Source: Planctomycetota bacterium
GTDB taxonomy: Bacteria; Planctomycetota; UBA8742; UBA2392
Assembly: GCA_020425605.1 (NCBI GenBank)
Contig: JAGQRH010000018.1
Location: forward strand, 1-64,000
Reading direction: 5' to 3'
DNA: 64,000 bases
The notes beneath the pieces are model-generated. The model was not told where the DNA came from. It ran no database searches and saw only the letters and a program-made list of their open reading frames with translations. Each line of letters opens with the position of its first letter. Positions within the stretch are counted from its first letter, which is position 1. Positions 1 to 7,704 of the stretch are shown here, piece by piece. The translations under genes were made by a program, and so were the position numbers.

Positions 1-1
1 T

Positions 2-1057
2 GGCAAGACCGTCGCCCCGCCGGTTGAACGAAAGAAGATCGGCACTTTGCAGGTGATGTCCGGCCGCGCAGAGCTGGTTGCGTCCGACGGTACTACCAGC
101 CGTTTCCAGGAACAGGAGCTGTTCGCCGGCGACCGCATTCGCACGCGCTACAACGCATGTGTGCGGATTAAGCTTGCGGGCGGTGACCTGACTCTCGGGC
201 GCGATACACAGGTCCTGTTGAGTTCCGACGCTGAGCTGACCCTTGAGCAGTATGACGGCAAGGAGCGGGGTCAGATCGCCCTGAACCGTGAGAAGGGCGT
301 CACCGGCGATTCCCTGCAGGTGAAGGTCGAAGACTACGCAGTTTACCTGATGCATGGTGCAGCACTCATTGAACGCAAGCGCCATGGCATGGTGGTCAGC
401 AAGACCGTTGGCTTCGCAACGGTCACGCATGACACGCTGGGCTCGGTACTGCTGGATGAGTCCAACGGCTACGAATCCGATATCGAGTTCGGCAAGGAAT
501 ACACTGAGCCCAAGGCCAAGCGCGTTTCGCTGCCGGACTGGGCCAGCAAGTCTCGCCGCCAGGACGTCATGGCTGCGCTCGCCACCGTCATTGCTGATCG
601 CAAGTATAGCAATAACGAACGCAGCTATGTCATCAACAGTCTGCCAGACAGACTTGATGATCTGCTGATTCACGCAACGACGAACGAGGCTGTGATCACT
701 CTGCTGACCACTGCCATCGGTAATGAAAAGCTGAATGGCGCGGCGCTGATTAAACTGGTTTCCGAAGTCGAGGTGGCATACTTCGACGTAGCCGAGCTTA
801 CGCCTGAAGCGATCACCGGACATGCGAACCGGGCCGCAATGGCGGCCGAGGGTTTTGACCAGTGGAAGGATTACTTCTACCGGCTCATGCGCCCACCTGT
901 TGAGCCCAAGTCCAAGCCGAGCTCAACGACGACGGAGTCATCTGATCCGACCAAGCTCAAGCGGGTAGACGATCCGCCCGTAAAGAAAGTGAAGACACCC
1001 ACCCAGAACACTGGCAGCGATCCGGCAGAAGACGGCGAGAAAGAACCTGAGAAGTAA
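2..1057 (+). CDS. FecR-domain protein, 5' end outside the window
   Basis: The reading frame is open from base 2, so the true start lies upstream; the first internal start-like codon is TTG at 47. After position 47 the first ~75 residues follow the FecR pattern: a signal made more or less sticky by G-x-x-GD-x-I-x-T, then L-A-G-G-D-x-T-L-G-x-x-T (for example AGDRIRTRYNACVRIKLAGG). FecR domains sense periplasmic signals or act as small beta scaffolds. The middle (~170-280) is helical and unassigned. The last ~50 residues are a Lys/Pro/Ser/Thr-rich tail, likely disordered. The gene ends just before a strong hairpin terminator. Its partner is not visible. Confidence 0.6.
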   Translation, partial: GKTVAPPVERKKIGTLQVMSGRAELVASDGTTSRFQEQELFAGDRIRTRYNACVRIKLAGGDLTLGRDTQVLLSSDAELTLEQYDGKERGQIALNREKGVTGDSLQVKVEDYAVYLMHGAALIERKRHGMVVSKTVGFATVTHDTLGSVLLDESNGYESDIEFGKEYTEPKAKRVSLPDWASKSRRQDVMAALATVIADRKYSNNERSYVINSLPDRLDDLLIHATTNEAVITLLTTAIGNEKLNGAALIKLVSEVEVAYFDVAELTPEAITGHANRAAMAAEGFDQWKDYFYRLMRPPVEPKSKPSSTTTESSDPTKLKRVDDPPVKKVKTPTQNTGSDPAEDGEKEPEK

Positions 1058-1118
1058 TCGGACGCAGTGCTTCGCGGCCTCGGGCTGTAGCCCCTCCGCA
1101 GCCCACACCCCTTGAGGA

Positions 1119-1150
1119 AAGAGCCGGTCTGATGACCGGCTCTTGTTTTG
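1119..1150 (+). terminator. Intrinsic terminator after the FecR-domain gene
   Basis: An 11-bp perfect stem (AAGAGCCGGTC, 1119-1129, against GACCGGCTCTT, 1134-1144) closes a TGAT loop and is followed by GTTTTG. It lies between two convergent genes and fits the plus strand best, ending the FecR-domain transcript. Confidence 0.88.
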
Positions 1151-1159
1151 TTCAGATGA

Positions 1160-3697
1160 CTACTGTTCGTCTTTGGCTTTCTGCAGCCATTGGCGAATAT
1201 GCTCCCGGACGGCCTCATAGTGGGGATCGCGGTCGAGCGCCTCTTCGAACTTCTTTTCGGCATCAGCATACTTGCCCTTGAGGAATAGCAGCCGACCCTG
1301 GAAATACGAAGTCTCGAATGACTTCGGATTGAGGTTCTGCAGCGTGCGCACGACCGGCTCCGCCTTGTCCGCTTCATCGTCTTCAATGAATGCGCGGGCA
1401 AACCGGACCTGCTTGCGGAACTCGACGAGGTCTTCGTACTCCGGCCCACGCGGGTCTCGCGGCAGATCTTGCGCCGGATTCATCTTCACGCGCACGGAAA
1501 ACTGCGGCCCCGCCTCAAGCATCTGCTGAACCGGAATGCGGATGTACTTGCCGTAGGTATGCGGCGCGGCAGACACCCATAGTTCTCCGGTCGTAACATT
1601 GGTGATGACGCTGTGGCAACAGATGCCCGCGTCGATCGCGTTTCGGTTGCCGAGTCCAATGTCCTTGTCGCCTCGTCCTTTGCGGTCACGCAGGATTTCC
1701 TGCGCGATGGTCGGGTCTATGCTGCCCAGGTGACGTTCCGTCAGCTCCTCCAGGCGCTGCCAGCGATATGTGGTAGTTGCTCTCTCGATCTGTTCCTTGT
1801 TGACCGCATCGCCGGCGAATGGCTCGGTCAGCATATGATTGGTCTGCAAGAGCAGCCCCGGCTTGTCCGCCTCACGCATTGCGCAATGGCCGGGGGACTT
1901 CTCAATCACCACGGCCCGCTTGTCCTTTCGCGTCGCAATCATGTACGTGTCGCTGACGAACACCTGCGTCTCATTGATAAGCTCGTACGCCTCATCAATG
2001 GTGCTGCATTGCGCAAGCACGCGGCGTACCAGCATCGAAACCGGCGTTCCGATGTGGCCGAAGCTGACTTCATCTGTGCGGGCGGCATTCACGTGAATGC
2101 TGAGCCCTTCCTTGTTCATGCCAGTGACAGCACCCGCCATGCCGGCCCAGGCCACGTGAACGTACGGGATTCCCTTTTCCGGCCATACGTAAAGGACTGC
2201 CTTGTCCTCGTCGAAGACCTTGCCGGCCTCAAAGTCGAAGTTGCGCCCCACGATCAGCTGGCCGTCCTTGGAAGCCTTGCCCCAGGCGGCGAAGCTGGTG
2301 CACCCGACAAACTCGCTGGTGGTGACCAGGGGGTTGTCGATGAAAATGTGGCTGATGTCGTGCGCCGCATGATAGTTGAGGATGCGGTGGTACAGCGGCG
2401 CTTCCTCCGGGTGGTGATCGATACTGCCTTCGGTGAGACCCAGAACCTCGAGTTTCTCGTCGTCACTGATGTAGTCCGGCAGATCTCGGTTGTTGATCGC
2501 GACCAGTTGCTTCACGAGCCAGTAGGAAGCCTTGTTGGGCAGGAACTCGTTGATCTTTTCGATCAGCAGCTTCTCCTGCTCTTCAGTCAGGTCCTGATTC
2601 AGTCTGGCGTTGGCGTAGCCACGCTCCCAGCGATTGCCCGTCAGTCCGATTTCATGAATCCCGTCTCGCTCGCGGCGCCAATTGAGCCCGAGCTGCTTGA
2701 CAGGCAGATCCTGTACTGTGCTGCTGATGATCTCGGTCTTGGCGAGTTCGCGGCTGCCTTCGTACATGGGCGGCTGGGCGATGCACCAGTTGCTGACATA
2801 GACGGACACGCCAACCAGCAGCGCAATCAGCAGAGCGACGAGTGCCATGCCCAGCCGGGTGACCCAGCCGTGAATTCGCGGAAAGGAAGGACGCTTGCCG
2901 CGCCGCAGCGCTGCCAGCTCTGCCTTCATCACAGAGTGCACACGCTGCTTGAGTTCGGCGGCTTGCCGCTCATCCGCCAGCCCGGTCGTCGCAATCGGAT
3001 CGAGGACCTTGATGATCGTGTCCGGATGATGAACGGCCGGGCTGCCCTTTCGGACTGTGGCACCCGTGCCGTCAATAACGACCGGGACGACCGGAACCTG
3101 GGCGTCGATGGCCAGCATGAACGCGCCATTCTTGAAGCGACGCATATTGCCGTCCGGGCTGCGAGAGCCCTCTGGAAAGACAAGGATACTCACGCCGTCC
3201 TTCAGCCAGTCGAGGGCCTTTTCAAACCCCTGAGGGCGCTCAGGATCTGCATCCTCCGCCTGCTCATCGATCTGGATGTGGCGGCAAAGCTTGTTCAGTT
3301 CGCCCATCAAGGGGTACTTGAAAGGCCAGCCCTTGATCATCCAGCGTGCGTTCACGGGCAGCATCAGGGCCATCAGGATATCGAGCGTCGACTGATGATT
3401 GCAGACGATCACACAAGGGGCTGGAAACGCCTTGCGCCGACAGTTGATGCGGCGCTGCTGGCCGAAGGGGAAGAGCCGGAAGAACCAACGAGCCAGGCCC
3501 CGCTGGCCGGAATAGAATGCGTCTCCGCGGTGCTTGGCAAAGAATCGGTCGGCGACCCAATAGGGCAATTCAAGCACGAACAGGAACAGCAGCAGTTGGA
3601 CGCCCAGCAGCCCATATGCGCAACCGGCGCGCACGACGTTCATCACCACGTTGGATGGCGGCGGAAAGCCGTATTCCGGATCGGCGGAGTCCGCCAT
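1160..3697 (-). CDS. PlsC acyltransferase - C45 (Ntn-hydrolase) acyltransferase - TPR fusion
   Basis: Starting at ATG 3697 (GAGGA six bases upstream; a TTG at 3724 is in frame) this encodes 845 aa. Residues ~1-280 are a 1-acylglycerol-3-phosphate acyltransferase domain with the HxxxxD motif (NHQSTLD, His101/Asp106) and FPEGSRS. Hydrophobic segments lie at ~24-46 and ~281-303. Residues ~350-760 are a peptidase C45 / acyl-CoA:6-aminopenicillanate acyltransferase domain: a G-x-x-x-E-x-G-Y entry motif and GCTSF with Cys466, the expected autoproteolytic nucleophile, then GRNFDFE. The last ~80 residues form a TPR-like repeat. Cleavage before Cys466 would separate the PlsC and C45 parts. The context suggests it transfers an acyl product of the adjacent ketosynthase cluster; acceptor and substrate are unknown. 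Confidence 0.82.
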   Translation of the reverse strand: MADSADPEYGFPPPSNVVMNVVRAGCAYGLLGVQLLLFLFVLELPYWVADRFFAKHRGDAFYSGQRGLARWFFRLFPFGQQRRINCRRKAFPAPCVIVCNHQSTLDILMALMLPVNARWMIKGWPFKYPLMGELNKLCRHIQIDEQAEDADPERPQGFEKALDWLKDGVSILVFPEGSRSPDGNMRRFKNGAFMLAIDAQVPVVPVVIDGTGATVRKGSPAVHHPDTIIKVLDPIATTGLADERQAAELKQRVHSVMKAELAALRRGKRPSFPRIHGWVTRLGMALVALLIALLVGVSVYVSNWCIAQPPMYEGSRELAKTEIISSTVQDLPVKQLGLNWRRERDGIHEIGLTGNRWERGYANARLNQDLTEEQEKLLIEKINEFLPNKASYWLVKQLVAINNRDLPDYISDDEKLEVLGLTEGSIDHHPEEAPLYHRILNYHAAHDISHIFIDNPLVTTSEFVGCTSFAAWGKASKDGQLIVGRNFDFEAGKVFDEDKAVLYVWPEKGIPYVHVAWAGMAGAVTGMNKEGLSIHVNAARTDEVSFGHIGTPVSMLVRRVLAQCSTIDEAYELINETQVFVSDTYMIATRKDKRAVVIEKSPGHCAMREADKPGLLLQTNHMLTEPFAGDAVNKEQIERATTTYRWQRLEELTERHLGSIDPTIAQEILRDRKGRGDKDIGLGNRNAIDAGICCHSVITNVTTGELWVSAAPHTYGKYIRIPVQQMLEAGPQFSVRVKMNPAQDLPRDPRGPEYEDLVEFRKQVRFARAFIEDDEADKAEPVVRTLQNLNPKSFETSYFQGRLLFLKGKYADAEKKFEEALDRDPHYEAVREHIRQWLQKAKDEQ

Positions 3698-3805
3698 TTC
3701 AGTCCTCAGTAGCCACTTGCGCAATCGCCCGTGGGGCTCGCAGAATAGGTATATTCAGGGGTCGCTCGAGTGCCAGATACCGCGTGAAAGCGCGGCAGTA
3801 TAAAC

Positions 3806-4048
3806 ATGACTGCAGAAACCATCCGTAAGCAAGTGGATCAAATCGTCGCCGACGAGTTCGAGCTCGATGCAGGCGCGATCAAGCCGGAAAGCGACCTCTA
3901 TGACGACCTCGGCCTCGACAGCCTGGACGCCATCGACCTTGTCGTGGCGCTGGAAAAGAACTTCGGCTTCAAGGTCGAAGAAGGCGCCGCCCGCAAGATC
4001 CGCAAGCTTGAGCAGCTATACCAGTTCGTAGCCGAACGGGTTGCGTGA
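3806..4048 (+). CDS. Acyl carrier protein
   Basis: This 80-aa acidic four-helix protein has the phosphopantetheine site GLDSLDAID; the Ser carries the arm. It has the usual ACP length. No clear Shine-Dalgarno precedes ATG 3806. It sits alone on the plus strand between the minus-strand PlsC-C45 gene and the minus-strand dehydratase, whose 3' end it faces. It is one of two ACP genes of the cluster and presumably carries the growing chain; which ketosynthase it serves cannot be told. Confidence 0.93.
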   Translation: MTAETIRKQVDQIVADEFELDAGAIKPESDLYDDLGLDSLDAIDLVVALEKNFGFKVEEGAARKIRKLEQLYQFVAERVA

Positions 4049-4076
4049 CCAGTGGCGCGGACATTTCTGCCGTGCG

Positions 4077-4427
4077 TCAAACCACGCGCAGCGTCAACTC
4101 CGCCACGTCCTTATCGCCGTCGCGCAGCACGGCCTTCACCCTGGTTCGTCCTTCCTCGACAGGCTCGGCGCCGAGCGTCAATTCCAATTCGCGCCCGGGA
4201 CCTGTCGGGTTCATGAACTTCGCACGCGAAACCTCAGCCAGCCGCACCTCACGCCCGAGCAACCGCCCTGCGAAGTGCACAGCCGCCGCAACCTGCACCA
4301 CTGCCGGCAATACCGGCCCATCCGGGAAGTGTCCCCTAAAGAATTCCTCGGAGCCACTGAAGCGCAGGAGCGCAGTGCCGTCATCGAATGACAGCGTCGC
4401 AGCTTGAAGCTCAACGGCCAGTGTCAT
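4077..4427 (-). CDS. FabZ/ApeI-like hotdog dehydratase, atypical active site
   Basis: This 116-aa hotdog protein carries FFRGHFPDGPVLPAVVQVA, matching the HFPGxPxxPG(V) signature of 3-hydroxyacyl-ACP dehydratases. The catalytic His is kept, but the Gly after PxLP is Ala, and the position of the helix Glu of FabZ appears to be Ala (PAVVQVAAAV). Similar short dehydratase-like proteins occur in aryl polyene clusters. Its ATG overlaps the stop of the upstream lipoprotein gene (ATGA, 4424-4427), so the two are translationally coupled. It would dehydrate hydroxyacyl-ACP to enoyl-ACP; catalysis without the usual Glu is uncertain. Confidence 0.75.
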   Translation of the reverse strand: MTLAVELQAATLSFDDGTALLRFSGSEEFFRGHFPDGPVLPAVVQVAAAVHFAGRLLGREVRLAEVSRAKFMNPTGPGRELELTLGAEPVEEGRTRVKAVLRDGDKDVAELTLRVV

Positions 4428-5179
4428 CCGCCCTCCTTTGGCTCGAACAGCCTGTCAGGCCATGGCTTGTCGCGTGCTGTAAACTCCGTGATCTTGATTG
4501 TCAGCTTGTAGGGCGGTCCGTCCGACTGGACGCCCGGCTCCCGCAAGACGATTGTTGAAGGTCGTTGTTCCCGCCAGTCGTACTGGTCGACTCGATATAG
4601 CGGGCGGTCACTCTGCTGGTACTCATACCAGTCGACGTGAGCAGGATCGCCGACGAGGTTTACAGACAAGTCGCCGGACTGCCCAAGGAGCTTTGCACGA
4701 GTTCCCAACTCGGTGGCCTGCAGCTGCGCCTCGTCTACTCGTAGATGGCCGAAGTCCGGCCGAGTCCTGATCCATCCCGGTTTGAACAGGGCACTGAGCA
4801 GAAAGACGCGTCGAATGTCACGCGCGATGTTAGTAATGACCTTGCCGTCAAATTCTTCGGCGGCAAACACGACCGTTTCCGTGCTTCCGTCGCCAACTAC
4901 GTCGAACAGCTTCAGGCCCTGCTCTGTCATGCCCTGAAGCCGAAAACGATCAGGACGTTGCACGACGAGGTACCCGACAAGTGTGCGCGTGGTGATGCGG
5001 AAGTCGATCGTCACTGTCTGCACACACTTGAATTGTTCCGGCCACCGCTCGTTGAACGCCGCCGTTACTGCCGCCCCCGTCAGTTCGGGTGTCGGCGCGG
5101 GTTCGAGGCGCTTGTACGGGTCCGTTTCGGCGCAGCCCACTAGCGTGAGCAGCAGCAGGATGAGGGCACTAGTCCGCAT
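4424..5179 (-). CDS. LolA/LolB-like outer-membrane lipoprotein of the cluster
   Basis: The start is placed at ATG 5179, which gives a clean lipoprotein signal (MRTSALILLLLTLVGC, lipobox LVGC) and overlaps the end of the MMPL gene by 11 bp. An in-frame start at 5212 is less likely. The mature ~235 aa resemble the LolA/LolB or DUF3261 half-barrel: repeated beta segments such as FRITTRTLVGYLVVQRPDRF and GMTEQGLKLFDVVGD. In aryl-polyene and flexirubin loci such proteins accompany an MMPL exporter and are thought to carry the lipid-like product to the outer membrane. The family assignment rests on pattern and context. Confidence 0.65.
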   Translation of the reverse strand: MRTSALILLLLTLVGCAETDPYKRLEPAPTPELTGAAVTAAFNERWPEQFKCVQTVTIDFRITTRTLVGYLVVQRPDRFRLQGMTEQGLKLFDVVGDGSTETVVFAAEEFDGKVITNIARDIRRVFLLSALFKPGWIRTRPDFGHLRVDEAQLQATELGTRAKLLGQSGDLSVNLVGDPAHVDWYEYQQSDRPLYRVDQYDWREQRPSTIVLREPGVQSDGPPYKLTIKITEFTARDKPWPDRLFEPKEGG

Positions 5180-7619
5180 GCTTTGTCTTGACCTCCAGCA
5201 ACGTCGGCACAACCGTCAATGTCAGCACCAGTGCGCTGATCACGCCAATCGCCGTCGTCACGCCGACACTGAACAGAGCCGGGTGCCTGGCCAGCGCCAT
5301 GGAACCAAACCCGAACAGCGTCGTCAGCGCCGCCACAAGTACGCCCGCACCCGCATGCTTCAGACGCTCGTCGGCTTGTTCCCGACTGTCTGACCCACGA
5401 TAGGTCTGCACGAAGAAGATGCCGTAATCAATACCGAGCCCGGCGATGAACACGGTCACCAAGGTGTTGATGATATTGAACGGGATACCGATCAACCCCA
5501 TCAGCCCCAACGTCCAGACGATTCCTCCGGCCACAGGCACCAGCGCCGTGGCCACTTCACGTAGCTTGCGGAAGGTAAGCCACAGCACCACAAGCACCAG
5601 CAGCAGGCTCAGCCCACCCATGAGTACCAAGTCGTGTCGAATGAACTCGATCATACGGCCGACGAAGGCAGCCTTGTTCAGCACGATCGCGGCGGGCTGC
5701 CGCGCCTTCAATTCACTGAGCCTGGAGACGTCAAGCTGTGTCGTAGTGCCAATGTACCAGCGCCCATCCTGCTTGCTGACGAAGTTGCCAAGCAGCAGCC
5801 AGATCGGCCGCTGCTGCAGCGCAGCTGGATTCAGCGTGGCCGGGTCTTCGGCAAGTGCCAGTTTGTCGAAGAACGCCGTGAGCGCCTTCTCACTCACTCG
5901 CATTTCACGCGAAGGGTTGTTGGGGTCGCGGGCCGCCGTCTCGCGAATCAGCTTGCGAAGACCCTCCAGCCGATCCCCGTTCCAGAAGCGCCTCCAGCGC
6001 GACACGTTGTCCAGTTGCGTCTGTGTCGCCGGAAGCACCCATGCGGCGCTCTCGTACTTCGCGCCCAGCTCGTGCAGGTCGTGCGCAGCCAGATCGTTCT
6101 GTCGCAGCGCTTCTTCCAGGTCATTGCCGCCAACAACGACCAGCGTTCGGCTGAGAGTTTCCTGCCCGAATGTCTGCGCGACCAGCTTCTCGGCCGCTCG
6201 GGTCCGCTCGCTCTTGCCGTCCAGGTTCGTGACGTCGCCGTCAAAGCCCACGCTCGGCAGAAACGCCGCCAACACCACGGTTACCAATCCAACTGTGCAT
6301 AGCACTGGCCAACGAAACCGGCGCCGCGTTCGTTGCAGAGCACCGATCGCCCCGGATAGCGCGGAAGCCGCCTGAGATTTCGGACCCATCTTTCGCAGTA
6401 GCTGTGGCCCGGCGGTGAATGCGAATACCAATGAGCCCGCAATGCCCGCAATCGCCATCTCGGCCAGTTGGTGCAGGCCGTCGAATTCCGAAAACCGAAG
6501 CACGGAAATCGCCAACACCGTTGTCAGCATCGCCACGAAGCCCGGCCTGCCGACATACCGCAACGCAAGACGGGCGCGACTTTCCCGGTCACCGTCCAGG
6601 CTGCTGTAGGTGGTCAGCAGGTGAACCGCATAGTCGACCGAGATGCCCAGCAGGACTGCGCCGAAGCCGGCAGTGATCGCGGACAGTTCGCCATGGATCC
6701 AGCCCTGTGAGCCAAGGGCGAAGCTGAAGCCAAAGCCGACACTCAACAGTGCAATCAAAATCGGCGAGACCGCCCGGAACGCGACGATGAAGAGCAAGAG
6801 TACCGCAATCACCGACGTCGCGATTGTCAGGTGCATGTCAGTCTTCAATACCTCGGCGTTGTCGACACTGCTTCGATGCGCGCCGATTACGTGCGGCGTA
6901 ACGCCGTCTGGAAGCTCCGCCAGCGCGGCATCCATGGCGGACATCAGCTCGCGACCTCTGCCGGTGTTACTCGATGGCACGTCTGACTCGAGCAGAATCA
7001 CCGCCAGCCGCCCGTCTGCGCTGAGGATTCGGCCGTCAGCGTCCGACTTGCCTGCGAATCCGGAGTTCAGCTTCTCAAAACGCCGCAACACCAGTTCGTC
7101 GAAGCCGAAAGGGTCGCTCCGAAATCTATCGACGACCTTGATACCCTCGGCCCCGGCCTGCCCATCCACATAGCGCTGAAGGGCCGCACCGTAGTAGTCG
7201 GCGTTCAGGCGTCCTTCCACCTGCCCCTGCATGGCTTCATCGAACAGCAGCGGCGCCTTGCCGATATAGAGGCTGCCTATGTCTTCCTGCGCCGATTGGT
7301 CGATTCGAGAGACGACTTCGCTGATGCCGTCGACCTTGCGTAGCGCGGCATCCGCCTGGTCCACCGCGGCCGCGAGTGTTGCCGGATCGTCACACTCCAG
7401 CGCGACTACGATGCGCTCCAGCCCGCGGTAGCGGTGCATGGCAAGCTGCGCCTCGGAGACCACGGGCTCATCGTGCGGCAGCAGGGCGAAGACGTCTTCC
7501 TGGAAGTCAATGCGAAGCGCGCCAATCAGCGACAGCACAAGCAACACAATCAGGATAGTCGGAAGCACGACCGGCTTGCGCCTGCAGAAATCAAATAGTT
7601 GCTCGAACGGTCCGCGCAT
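5169..7619 (-). CDS. MMPL/RND-family exporter
   Basis: This 816-aa protein has the MMPL (COG4258-like) plan. A first membrane helix at ~17-36 is followed by a large periplasmic domain containing FALLPHDEP, then a bundle of helices with GISVDYAVHLLTTY. A second periplasmic loop follows, and a second helix bundle with GLGIDYGIFFVQTYRG. The two G-I/L-x-x-DY motifs mark the TM4-type helices of each half. Upstream is an 85-bp gap after the FAD-enzyme gene that holds a 20-bp palindromic element. Downstream it overlaps the LolA-like lipoprotein gene. It probably moves the cluster's acyl or polyene product out of the inner membrane. Confidence 0.87.
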   Translation of the reverse strand: MRGPFEQLFDFCRRKPVVLPTILIVLLVLSLIGALRIDFQEDVFALLPHDEPVVSEAQLAMHRYRGLERIVVALECDDPATLAAAVDQADAALRKVDGISEVVSRIDQSAQEDIGSLYIGKAPLLFDEAMQGQVEGRLNADYYGAALQRYVDGQAGAEGIKVVDRFRSDPFGFDELVLRRFEKLNSGFAGKSDADGRILSADGRLAVILLESDVPSSNTGRGRELMSAMDAALAELPDGVTPHVIGAHRSSVDNAEVLKTDMHLTIATSVIAVLLLFIVAFRAVSPILIALLSVGFGFSFALGSQGWIHGELSAITAGFGAVLLGISVDYAVHLLTTYSSLDGDRESRARLALRYVGRPGFVAMLTTVLAISVLRFSEFDGLHQLAEMAIAGIAGSLVFAFTAGPQLLRKMGPKSQAASALSGAIGALQRTRRRFRWPVLCTVGLVTVVLAAFLPSVGFDGDVTNLDGKSERTRAAEKLVAQTFGQETLSRTLVVVGGNDLEEALRQNDLAAHDLHELGAKYESAAWVLPATQTQLDNVSRWRRFWNGDRLEGLRKLIRETAARDPNNPSREMRVSEKALTAFFDKLALAEDPATLNPAALQQRPIWLLLGNFVSKQDGRWYIGTTTQLDVSRLSELKARQPAAIVLNKAAFVGRMIEFIRHDLVLMGGLSLLLVLVVLWLTFRKLREVATALVPVAGGIVWTLGLMGLIGIPFNIINTLVTVFIAGLGIDYGIFFVQTYRGSDSREQADERLKHAGAGVLVAALTTLFGFGSMALARHPALFSVGVTTAIGVISALVLTLTVVPTLLEVKTKHAD

Positions 7620-7683
7620 GCGGGGTGAGTGTGCCGCTGGTCCATGAAGGCCGCCAGTGTACAGACAAGGACGACGGCGCCAC

Positions 7684-7703
7684 CTGCCGGAAAACTGGCA
7701 GTT
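7684..7703. repeat. Palindromic 20-mer also present upstream of the XPB helicase gene
   Basis: CTGCCGGAAAACTGGCAGTT contains the inverted repeat CTGCC-N8-GGCAG. It lies in the 85-bp gap between the FAD-enzyme and exporter genes. Its reverse complement occurs at 62142-62161 with one mismatch. Both copies are intergenic. It may be a regulator site or a dispersed repeat; the function is unknown. Confidence 0.5.
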
Positions 7704-7704
7704 A

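Noticed and set aside
1613-3712. 699-codon plus-strand frame opposite the PlsC-C45 gene
   Set aside because: It mirrors a gene with clear catalytic motifs, shows no motifs itself, and is expected from high GC and codon bias.
3698-3805. Third copy of the palindromic element (TGCCAGATACCGCG ... GCGGCAGT)
   Set aside because: Only the outer bases match and the spacing differs by about 11 bases.
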